DNA of 64,000 bases, taken from Lumbricus rubellus. Taxonomy: Eukaryota; Annelida; Clitellata; Crassiclitellata; Lumbricidae. Shown piece after piece: positions 28,001-40,500 of the stretch (within the stretch, counting starts at the first letter, position 1; each line of letters opens with the position of its first letter). Made by a program: the position numbers and the translations under genes. The notes under the pieces were generated by a model, which had not been told where the DNA came from, did no database searches, and worked only from the letters and a program-made list of their open reading frames with translations. The DNA lies in assembly GCA_945859605.1 (NCBI GenBank), contig OX243814.1:23701686-23765685 (forward strand). The letters are read 5' to 3'.

Positions 28001-31000
28001 CTTGTTGTTTGTATTCAAGTTTTTACAGGGTGGTTTAAACTGGGAGGGATGCATGGGATGGGAATGATGCACCATGTATGGTAGAAAAATTCAGGGGAAG
28101 AAAAATTGAATTGTTAAAGCAATATTTTACAGACAATGAAGTTGTTAATATTAGTAATCTAGTCAGACATGACTAGTCCTTTAAAAAAGAAAATTCATGG
28201 GAAATAGTATAATTATAATACAAGCTTTGTTTAAAACCTTTTTTGACATCTGAGTTTCTTATGCAAAGTCTCGCTTTCCTTTGGATCTTGACAAGTTCTA
28301 GCTGTTCCGGAATGGGATTTTGCGTTTCATGGTGATTTTTTTTTTCTTGAGGGATCTGAAGGTACCTTTGTTTAAAAGTAACAATAATAATAAAAATGGT
28401 AGCATGGTTCCAGATGCCAGCTGTTTGGTGGCGATTAATATTAATAAATGGTCTCCATTGTCCTCATTTCTTTGTCATGTCCAGGGCTCCTCCCACTTTT
28501 AGTCCAGGTGTTCTTAGGTCTGCATTTATGTTGTCTATCTTTCCTTGGAGGCATTTTCTCTGCTTGACTATTAAATCATTCATATGTTTGCTGAATGACT
28601 TAGTCTAGAAGAGTTGTTTGGGTATCTATAGTGATAGCAAATATTATGTAATTATTTATAATTTTCCAACTCTTAATTTCTAAATTTGAAAGTACCATAC
28701 CTCAATAAACGAGACGAGTGATGGCATGGTGTCATTTGCTGCTAAACAGAGATTGTCTTTGATGACTGCTGCCACTTCAGAACTCATTGTTATCTTGCCC
28801 TGTATTGCTATTTGATGCCAGTCATCCAATTATGCTGCTGCTGCGGCAGATGGGAGTTAAGCAGATGTGAACAGGATATGAGTAAATATACGTCACTGCC
28901 ATGCATGTAGATTACAATTATTAGGGTGGAGTCACTGTCTAGTTATGCTAATGACTGGCACCACATCCAGGTTAAATTAAGGGTAATCAAAGATAACTTT
29001 TTAATTAATTGATCACTTGCATACATGTGTGTTAATAAATTTATGCAAAAAAATTGTTGTGCAGTAAAACTTGCACAAGTATCACTCAATTATTTTATGC
29101 ATAATTTAGGCCAAGTTTTGGTGGTGAATGGATGGATTGATTACAGCAATTTAACCTCTTCTTATAGAATCAAACATTTGTATTGATGTCGAATTGTTGA
29201 TAGAGTAAAAAAACTCTGTACAGTTCTCACTGTTCTTAGCTCTTAGAGCCAATGTGGTACAAGTGATGCGTGTGTTTGTGTGTGTGTGAGTGTGTATATA
29301 CCATATATCGTATCGTATATGAGAATTTATGAAGCGCCTCTTAAAGTAGTAGCTAGATTCAGAGGCGCATCTCAGTGTGTATACATGTGTGTGTGTGCAC
29401 GTGTGTGTATGTGCACATGCATCCAACTAGAGCGGCTCTAGGCTTACCTGATGACATCTCATGGATTGGCTTAGACTAAAATAAGCTCATAATCACAATT
29501 CTATTAAATTTGATTTGGAAACAGTAATTGATTTGTGGTTGGATAAATTTAGAATCCAATCCAATCTGTGTCAAGTTGCATGAATTGGATGACGTGCAAT
29601 AATCTGAATATATATTGTCTATACATGTATATTGGGAATACAATTAGGACAAGGAATACAATTAGGACAAGGCAGAAGAACTGGATAGGACATGTACTGA
29701 GAGGCAACTCCTTGCAAAGAGACATAGTGGAGGACAAAATGGAGGGAAAGAGGAAGACCTAGGGAAAAGTTCTTGGACTGGATGATGGAGGATGGATATG
29801 GAAAACTCAAAGAAAAAGCACAACATCGAGAAGAGTGGCGTCGTTGGGCATCTGGACCTGCCGAGAGGCAGCTAACCTACAAAAGAAGAGATATATTGGG
29901 ATAGATTTATTGTCTCATGCTTTTCTGTCATTTCTATGGTTGGCCTTATTTAATGTCATTTTCAGTTATTATACGGACTTTGATATGTTGATTATTATGG
30001 TGTCACAGATTGTATAGTATACCATATGGAATGTTGTAGAAGATATTCGTATGATACTTATGTCATGACTAGTACACTTGCTTTAAGAACTTAGGCGTAA
30101 AAAAAATTGTTGTGTTTCCGGTAACCCGACCGACCCATTTTTACGGCCGCGACTCAAATATTTTTGTAATTTTTTTTTTTTTTTAAATTTCTTTTCAAAA
30201 AATATTTTTTAACATTTGTATTGACATAACATAGGAGACGTCAACAAAATGAAATGAATAGGACTGTTTCTAGAGCAGTTTTAGGTGCAGACAGTCGGGA
30301 AATAGGCAGTTTATACTTGCTTAGAGCACATACTTTGTTTCAGCGTGCAAAAAAGACTAGTGGGGTATACTTTTTCGGATAGTCACTGCATAAAAATATT
30401 TTACCAAAATAAAAATATTTTCCGACCTACCTACCCAATTTTTTTTAGCTCTGTTACCGGAAACACAACATTTTTTTAAAAGGCCTTATATGAATTTAAA
30501 TGCTGGTGCAAGAATTCATGTTTATATGTATGTATAGTTTTTTACAGATGATTATAGTTTTACGATTTGTTTGTCTGTGGACATTGAGTGGTAATGCTTT
30601 TCTAAAGGAATTGTAGTAGTACGTTGCTTATAAGAGTATATTGATTTAGATCTGACAGGGTATTATTTATTTTTTCCCTTCAATGTCTTTATGCTTTGCA
30701 GGTAAAAGATTGGCTTTAGTTGATGCTGAGTTGTAATGCCTTGCTTTTAAGTAACGGATACCGATTTCGCAGCTGACGTTGGGCTTTGCATTTCACTGTC
30801 TATAACCTGTTGCCTTTGAATCAAGGCTTAATTGCTTCACTGGTAAAAGACTGGCTTTGCTTGAAGGAAAACTTTAAGTTTTTATGACCATTATATGAGC
30901 AACTGAAATTCTGCTTAGATGGGTGGTGCTAACTATCTTTTAGTTGATGAATGCCATTATATAATTTAATATTCCCTTTATTCAACAATCCGATTGACAG

Positions 31001-34000
31001 ACCACAACCGGTTACAGTGTACAATTATGCAGTTTAAACAATTCACAAGAATGGAGATCACAGAATACAAAAATCTTAACTATACTAACTGAACTGGCAG
31101 CCTGCAATACATTGTCCATTATGTATAGGTTTGTGCTGCACACAATTGCCTTTTGACTTTATAATGTTTCACGTTAACAGATTGGTAAAGACTCTAAAAT
31201 TGAGAAGTATTAAATGCATTTTTTAATATTTTGCTTGGGACTGTTTGAGTAAGTCTTTAGTATGTGTCAGAGGGACCTAAGTGGTTATAAATTACAGCTG
31301 CAAACAAGTCAGGTGCAATTATTGTTAAGGTGTCCTACTTTTTAATAAGCGGAGTTGAAAATTTGGTTATTACACTTAATACAATGTGTCTCCTCTTGCT
31401 GAAGTGTTTATGCTTTAGTAAGAGAAAATGTATTGATAGCTGGTAGCAAATGTTGTATTATCAATTCCAAAGGACATACCAACAGCTGCGATTGAGGTAG
31501 ACGAAATTAATCGACTAAATCCAAGTGGATTGAGATATTAAATAATCACGTGGAAGTCTATGGTTCTCATTGAGAAGGTTCATGCTTTGTAAATGAAATG
31601 ATAGACATTCGAAGAAACGAAGAAAAACTGGAATGACCTCTGCAACAGTTGTGGCAGTGGATGTACAGATGAAAGATGGAGACAGCGGGATAGGTTCATA
31701 AATCGTCTCCACTTCTGATCAATACTTTTCCAGAACACATACTCAGAATGCATCTCCAATTCTCCATGTCTCTGAGGCAACTTTTTCAAAGTGTCTTTTC
31801 CACTGATACCATTCAATATTTAACAGCTCAGTTTAACCCTTTATGGCACTGGAGCTAGGAGTTAGCATATCCAGATATTGGCTTCAAATTGGATGTAGAT
31901 GAATTTCCATGGTTTATTCATGTTATTCTGATGGCTCGATAGAAATGTCTGTTAATGGGGCATGACTGAGGGAGTGCCACTTACGTCCTGGGATGCAATC
32001 ATGTAGCAAATGCAAATGCTTTAAATCAGGCTTCAGGCAATGAAGAAGTACTGCCATATAGCCAGCAGCAGTAGCAGATCTCTTCGCATTTCTAGAGTGC
32101 CACAATGAGACCGGCTAAATAAATCTTTGATGCAGCTTGGAATTTGTTGTGAGAGACCCAAAACTGAAGAGCTCATGTGAACATCAAGATGATGTGTGAC
32201 ATTGTGTGTAGAGATATTGTGAAATTATTTTTAATGCATGGTGTAAATGAATAATTTCTTCAGCACACAACCACACGTGTTTCCAGCAGATTTCCAAGTA
32301 TGTAAAAAAAATTCTGACATGAGTTCTGCGTTGATACGCAGAACCACCAAAGTTGCACAGAGTGCGAGATAACCACCAATGTGGATTGTGGATGCTGATA
32401 TTTAATAGTTAACTAAAAACATTCAGTGGCAGAAACAAAAGCTCTGTAAAGAAGATTGATTTATTTTTGCTGTGCGACATTGCTTCACTGTTCATAGGCA
32501 GATCGTTGGTTTTGTTTTCCTGGTTTCATTCAATGTCTGAGTTGTGTTTATCTTCTGTTGTAGGTTCAACATTACCTCGTTGACGATCTCTTTGAGGATC
32601 TTCGCAATGGTTTAAATCTTATCAGTCTTCTCGAAGTACTCTCACATCAGACATTCGTGAGTTGAAAATTGAAATGATCAGTAATTTATGCTCCACTGAC
32701 TTTAATACACGCTCTGAAATCTCTAGCACAGTGCTGTCCAACGTGCGGCCCGCGGGCCGCATGCGGCCCGCGAGATGATTTCAAGTGGCCCGCCAGGGCT
32801 CACTAAATTTGTGATCTTTGTATAAAAAAATTAATGAAGTAAAGGATAAAGTCACTGGTCGACTTGAGCGTTTATTTCCGTTATTGATTTAGTGATAGTT
32901 GCTGATTTTGGAATGCTACAAGGAAGGCCAATCCGAAAACTAAAACTCGTCTTTCTTTGCCTGGGGTTATGTTCCCGTAGTCTATCTGGAGATTGACACT
33001 CGACTTCTGGTTAACAACAGTACTCTTATTACTGTACTCAACTAAACGGACCTCGCAAACTCTCCCAAACTGTTCACTTCTAGTCTGTCTCTGAGAAGTG
33101 TTACAGGCCTAAGCTACAGAGTTCCAACAAGACTGCAAGAGTGACTGCAATCATTCCTTTGATAGATAGTCGAGTTCAAGTTCTAAAGATTTGAAGAAAA
33201 AGCAATCGATAAGAGACCCAAGGCCGACGAATGGTGATGTCTTGGCTCTTGCTAGACCGACGACTATGACTGCTAGCTCTTTAGACCGCTCGAGACTCAG
33301 CTGGCTTCGACGATTTTTTTATGAAAGCCAGAGTAGGAAGATGGAAATTCACCCCAGTCATAAAATAATTTGAATGGGTGATGTAATGAAGAGCTAAGCT
33401 GTGTGTGGGCGACAAAACCGAGTGCGAGGCAGGGATAAACGTCACCTTGCACATTTTGGTGCTAAACAATTGTGAAGCATGACAATTGTGGTTTGTGTTG
33501 TCCACAGGCTGTTATTCATTATTACTATTTTTCCTGTGAGAGTATTGTCGAACTCTTTCCATAAACTGCTCGAGACTTTCATCTTTGGCCATTCCTGGGT
33601 CGGGAACATCTCTGAATAGTTATATTGAACCGGCGGTATTAAATTTCATAATTATATCGATAGCTAGATTGACAGGCCTACGTATTACGTAGATAATGAT
33701 AATTCCATGTTAAATTTAAATATTCGTTTCAATGTTAGTATAGGCCCTAATATAATTATTATCAATAAATTTAGCCACTGCTTTTGAGTTTACTATTGCG
33801 GCCCTCGGCTTCAGTAATCTTGCTTTTGTGGCCCGTGGTACCAAAAAGGTTGGACAGCACTGCTCTAGCATATCGCGGCATGCTTGCTTAAGCATGATTT
33901 TGCAACCAAAAATTTTATTTATTGTAAAAGAGGAATTATGTGATACTCTTTTTAATGTTCATTACAGCACTGTTAGTTTTACATTATTCTTGATTATCAT

Positions 34001-34500
34001 TTTTAAATTCCCATTTTAAAATTTGCCTAGTAATACCTAGACATTCAAGAGCAAGGCTGCTTTTGGAATGTCCTGAGTGCTGTGTTGAGAGGCATGTTCC
34101 TGATCTTAAGGTCTGAAGAGGTAGCCAGTATGTCTGCAACTCTGCATGTTGACTGCAGAGAGGATCTTGAGCATTGTCTTTGGACAATGTCAACAGATTA
34201 TGTCTAGAAATTTAATTCACATTTCTAGTGCTATGTTGCAGATAGGGTTGCTTAGATATGAGGTGCGTAGGTGTGAATGTCGTTCTTAACAGATTCTCCA
34301 CGCCTCCTGTAGTGTATAGTTTATATACACAAACCTGTGGCAGTAACACCCTCTTAGTTGGACAAGTAATGCCTTGATGTATTTTCCTTTGCATGGCTGA
34401 ATTGTTTCATCTCCTTTTATTCTCGAACTGGGATGGGTTGTGAAAGGTAGGGAGGCATAGGATGAAATGATTAACTGCGCAGTGGATGGATATCATTGAC

Positions 34501-34563
<63 letters not shown>

Positions 34564-37500
34564 ATAATATTATGCAATCTATGGATTACCCTGTACGATC
34601 AAACAAGCTAAGGAATTGCTATCGACACCAATGGACCATAAGTCCATGCTGAACTCAGTGACAGAAAGAAGGACCATAGTTTAATGGTTTGCGTGACAAT
34701 GAACTGTATGATTTTCTGTTGTGTGATTTGGTGTGACATGTGCTGTCATCATCTCATGATTATTATATTTTCAGCCAAGGGAGAGAGGTCTAATGCGATG
34801 TCATCGAATGCAGAATGTACAGACGGTTTTAAGTCACCTTCAACGGAAAGGGGTACGTACGCTGCTGCTCATGTCACTTACCTAAAACAGTTCTCTTACA
34901 CTACACTAAATTGTCGTAATTTTTGCGCAGTATTTTGTTAGTTTTGGCTTCTTTTTTTATATGCTTCCCCAATAATTAGAGCTAAGTTTTGATTCGTAGA
35001 TTTTTGTTCTTTTAGATAGTAGTTTAATTATTACGTGTACTTCCCTTGCATACTTCCCTCACTGATGTCCATTTTCCGACTCTCTTTCATTGGTCCATAT
35101 ATTCTACATATACGTATTACTTCTAACTGTGTCCAATTGGATATATAGCAGCGCACGAAAGTCGTATTCACACATTGAGGAGAGATAGTTCTTTGGGCCA
35201 AAGACCCTGGTGTAATTTGTCCTACAGCATCAATGCCAGTCACACTACCAATAAGTCATGAAAGAAATGGGTCCTTCATCATAAAAGGACAGCACATGAT
35301 GGCTTATACGAAGACCAGGTATTTTATGCAATAAGTTACCCAATCCAAGGACTGGATTGAAACATCTGACATTGGCAATAGATGGACCAAGATGGACAGG
35401 GAATGTGCATTTGTCATGGGTTTCCTGTTTTTCACTCTCTATTAATTATTTGCTATGCCATCTTGTCAAGTCAGTCAGTCATCGCATAAGCTAGTCATTG
35501 AGTTAGTCAGTCATTGAGTCATTCAGTCAGTCAGTCAGTCATTGAGTCAGTCAGTCATTGAGTCAGTCAGTCATTGAGTCAGTCAGTCATCGAGTAAACC
35601 AGTCATTCAGTCAGTCAGTCAGTCAGTCAGTCATTGAGTCAGTCAGTCATTGAGTCAGTCAGTCATTGAGCCAGCCATTGAATATCCTAGCCACATTGCC
35701 ATCACTGGTAATAAGAAATATGAATGCCTCATTGAATGTAGTTTTATTGAAAGTCACTCAAAACGATAAATTTAGTTTTATTGAAAACCATTCAAAATGA
35801 TAGATGAAATTGATCTGATAGATTTTGCCATTTTCACTTGATTGATGACATCTATTTTATTTGTTCTGTTAGATAAAGATGGTGAATATACGTGCGGATG
35901 AAATCGTTGATGGCAATCCAAAGCTCACCCTCGGTCTCATCTGGACATTTATTCTGCATTTTCAGGTTCGTCAAGTTTGTGTTTGTAAGAAATGCATCTC
36001 CTTTCTGATTCTTCATTCACATGATCAGCCTCTCACATCATATGTAATGTAATGATGACAATTTCTATGGCGCCATAACACAGTCCATGCTGTTACAAGG
36101 TTACCTCAACATAGATAGTCAGAGACAAGCGACGTATGTTGTGTAGTTTATGAATATCATGGGAATGCTGAGAATTGGGCGCATAAGATTTAGTATGAGA
36201 AGGTAATGTTGTCAGGCTCTAAATCCGCTGATTAAAATCTCTGCTACAACTTGAGCTTAAAAAGTATGGCTCTGCTTTTTCTTCGTCTCTTCAAAATTCT
36301 TATGGTTAACAGTTCTGTTAACAGAAGGAGTTTGATTTTTTCCTTTTTTTTTCTTGAATGTGCACTTGTGATTGCGCCTCTTCAAGATTTCCACTCAGAA
36401 GCGCTCCCGACTACAGCACGGACACTGAATCAGAGTTTCACACCAAAGCGCTGAGCAATTGCGAGTGAATGACTTGCTCATGGTCCCTACAAGGTGGCTT
36501 GAGGTGGATTCGAACCTGCCACCCTCCGGCTGTAAGGAAACAAACATACCCACTATACCACCGTTCCCCACAGTTGATTCCAGAGTTTATCTGAAATAGG
36601 AATGTGCCTGGCTTTTTCCTGTTTAGCATTATTTGGTTTATTATTTTTGTTTACTATGAGGTTACAGTAGAGAATCAGGATCGTTATCTGAGTCATTTCA
36701 GTTTTTCATGCAGCGACGTGGTGTTCAATGGTATTACTGTACTAAGCAAAAAATGCTTAATGTAATAAAGAGCATCTGGTGCAAATGTGATACAGTGATG
36801 AGATCAATAGTATGCCTGACTGTATAGATGTATTGTTCAGTTTGGCTTTGTAAGATTGATGATCTGTCTTTTCGTGTGATGTGTTGTTTACATGCAGTAA
36901 TTGCTATTTGTCCCACCAGTCTGTTGAATGTGATGCTGGTTTGAGTCACGAATAAGCATTAAGAATAGATATTTATTTTTTTCTCACATTTGCTATAGCA
37001 CCCCTTCGCGCGCCCTACTCATAGGTGCTCCTGACTGCAGCGCGGACACTATTCGAGTTTCATGCTGAAGCACACGAGCAATTGCGAGTAAAGGACTTGC
37101 TCAAGGTCTCTACGTGGCGGCTTGAGGTGGATTCGAACCTGATAGATATTTGCTCTAAATTGTTGTGCTTGACACAAGTTTTGTACATCTTTTTAGTGCC
37201 AGTTATTGCGATGTTGTTGGGAGTTTTGTCATCTTAGCGTGTATTGTTTCTTGAGTTTGACTTCCTGTAATGTTAGTAGGCCTCCTTGCACATTTTGATT
37301 CATCATGAATAATTATTATGATAATATAGTAATTATTATGATTATGATGATGCTACTTGGGGAGTTTTTCTAGCAGGCTATTGTCCCTTTTGGATTTCAA
37401 AAGTGCTGACAAATTATGACCCATCCAATTGATGCATGAGCCATACGCAAACATTGTGCATAATTGAACATTGCTGCATTGTGTTATATTATTCTGTAAT

Positions 37501-40500
37501 GAATATACGACATGCAATAAAGAGTTATTATATGTTGCATGATGTTAAGAGCTAAATTATGATTCAATCTACTCAGATGTCATCTCTATTTAGTAGTTGG
37601 GATAGCCAATGCCTACAGAGTATATATATATGGTCTCTGTGTATTTGTACGTCTGTACAACCAAGGAAAGAACTGAATTCATGATACTGATTTGGTTAAA
37701 TGAATGCACAGATCCTCCTAGGTCCTAACTCTTTAACCGTTCTATGCTATTTTGCACATCCTTAGAATATATATCACAAATGTCTATATATAGAATGGCA
37801 GTAGCCCAGACACTAGTAAAGAATCTGAACAACAGTGAGCTAGACAAAGCTGCAGCAGAATGATACAATGTCAGTCATTCAAGTTGTCTGTTGGCCTACA
37901 GTGTGATATATCTCTTTCTTTTCAGCCTTTTCTATCGACCGACCTTTTGATCGGCCAATGCATTTTGCCCACTTTTCATGTCTCCTATTCTGTCTTCTGC
38001 TGACGGTTTGCTATATATTTTTAATGTTTTTCATTCTGTCGTTCTGTTCTGTAATAACTTCAATGGAAGATTATTATCTATTGGTCTTATTAGTTTGTCC
38101 TGCTGTGAATTCTAAATTGACAGTCATTTCTCACCTTTTGTTGTCACCTGCATTGATGTTTTCCTTCTAAGGTTTTTCTAGATCCACGTCATAGTTAGTA
38201 AAGGTATTGAAATGCCTAGATGACCTTGTAGCACTTCTCACTTTCAACTCAAAAGGCATAGTTTTATATTATTTTTAAATAGAGTTTTAGTTCAAATGCA
38301 ACTACATAGGCAAGTCAGAGGTCAGTTGACTTTTGCTCGTATGTGGACGATGTACAGTTTGTACAGTGATTCAGTTTTAAGTCTGTGACGGTATTTGTGG
38401 ATGATCATAAAATCTGAACTTGCATTGAACAGTTGAACACTTGGCGTCCTATGTTGTTGATCGCACCAGCTGCTGATCTCAGTGATGTGATAACTTATTC
38501 AGTCGTATGTTCGCTACAAAGACGGATGTGCGGTCCGGTCCGGTCCTCCTTTGTGCAACAACGTCTGTGTATTGCGCTTGATGGATCGATTGTTGGATCG
38601 ATGGTTGGATGGATGGGGTGGTTTGGTGATGGATGGATGGATGGATGGATGGATGGATGGATGGATGGATGGATGGATGGATGGATGGATGGATGGATGG
38701 ATGGATGGATGGGAAGAGAGAGAGCGGTTTATGACTGGGCAATGTGGGCACTGGGCATGGGTGTGGACAAAATTATGGATGGATAGAGTGACAGATATTA
38801 GGATAGCAGGAATGAATAGATGACTTGGATGACAATATAGAATAGATGGTTTGGTTGATGAGAGTATAGATTGATTGCTCCATCAGTATGGTTCTACATT
38901 TATTTATAAATGGATGGTTAAACACTGATCAATGAATAGCTGAAGGCAGTAATGATTGGTAGTTGGTGGTTGGGTCTTATCCCCATAATGACCCTACAGT
39001 TCTTTCAATGCTGCCCATGAGCAGAACAGAAGAGAGCGGATATATATCGGGATATCTACGTGAAAATCTAAGAGATGCTATCAACAAAATGAAAATGGAT
39101 GAAGCACCAGACATGGATGGAGTCACTATGGAAATACTTCGAGAAGGAGAAGGAGGAGGAGATGAGGAATTGCAGATTACAAAGATTTGAATCACAAGAA
39201 GAAGACATACCAGAAATTGGCTATCTCACTATATACGAAAGAAAAGGAGATATTCAAAAAGTGGAAAAATTGCAGAGACATTTTATAGAGATGTAGCATT
39301 CTAGGAAAAGTTTTGACGGAAGATTGCAGAAAGTGAGACATAACGACATAAAGCAATCATTATGGAAGCGCCTCTGCCAAGCAAACTCAAAGTCATTCAA
39401 TGAAGATTCCAATGTTTTGGACATGCAGAGAGGATTTCATATCCATTGATCGAATTCCACATTATACACTACATGTCCCAAGAATTGGGTGGGACATTTG
39501 CTAAGAGGTGACTCACTGCAGAAAGAAATAATTGAAGGAAGATTGGAGGGAAAGCGATGCAGAGGAAGGCCTAGACAAAAACTGCTGGACGGGATGATGG
39601 AAGATGGATACAGAGAACTGAAGGACATGGCACAACAGCGTGAAAAGTGGAAACATTGGACGTTTGGACCTGCCACTTGGCAGAGAACGTAAAGAAAGAA
39701 GAAGAATACACTACATGCAAAATTCCATGAAAGAGAATCAAAGGTAGACCTAGACTGTGCTAATTAGACAGTAGAAATGAGGACCTAACATCACTTGGAC
39801 TAGCACTGAGTGAAGCAATGGAGTTGACAAATGCCTGAGGACAGTGGCACTCCTGTAGTCATACCCATCACCACCAAAAGTGGTTGGTATCAGGAACGCT
39901 GATCATGATGATGATGCTACTGAAATAACAGATCATCACGTTTTGATGAATCAGCTGATTTGGGCGTGACAAAAGTTGAAGGCGGAGTGGCATGATCCAT
40001 GTATTCGTACAATCATGGAACTGAGTGGAGCCTTTGTGCAATTTTCACCATTTGTTTATTTGGCAAAAGATGTTGAGAGAAGGGATTCTGCTGCCGCTGC
40101 TGTTACTGCTGTTTCTGCTGCTCCTTAGTCTTCTGACTAATACTTCTGACAGCTTGCCAATAGCCTCTGCCTTTGCATGGTCAATGATGCATCTGTAGTT
40201 GTGAGGCCATAAAGAGACCAGTGATGAAAATTAATCCTAAACATAGATGAAGCTGAATGATCATTAAAGTGTGGGATTGTATTCAGCACATGTGAGGGTT
40301 AATCTTTCTAGGTCTTTGTATGTTTGTTCTAACTGCTGCTATCTGGTAATTACTTGAATATATCACATTATCATACAATTCGTTAGCGCTGCCACCTAGG
40401 GAACAACGAGTAAACATTGGTGCCTCATTGTGTGTTGCCATCTGGTGAATGATAGGTTCAATATTTTCAATTCATGTGTGATGAGCAATGCCATCTAGTG

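Larger units (their letters stand above)
18072..32563. other. Intron 2 (14.5 kb)
   Basis: It holds the 24-bp minisatellite (22081-25870), a SINE-tail fragment (29328-29375), a LINE C-terminal fragment (29640-29880), and a MITE (30092). I see nothing coding in 18080-22000, 25900-29300 or 30500-32560. Minus-strand ORFs at 31580-31816 and 31923-32105 have no recognisable motif. Confidence 0.7.

Noticed and set aside
31580..32105. Two adjacent minus-strand ORFs suggesting an antisense gene or transposon remnant
   Set aside because: No motif, no shared frame and no splice signals that join them; insufficient support.
38433..38823. ORFs with Met-Asp-Gly-Trp or Ser-Ile-His-Pro repeats
   Set aside because: Direct products of the (GGAT)n microsatellite; the flanks have no domain.
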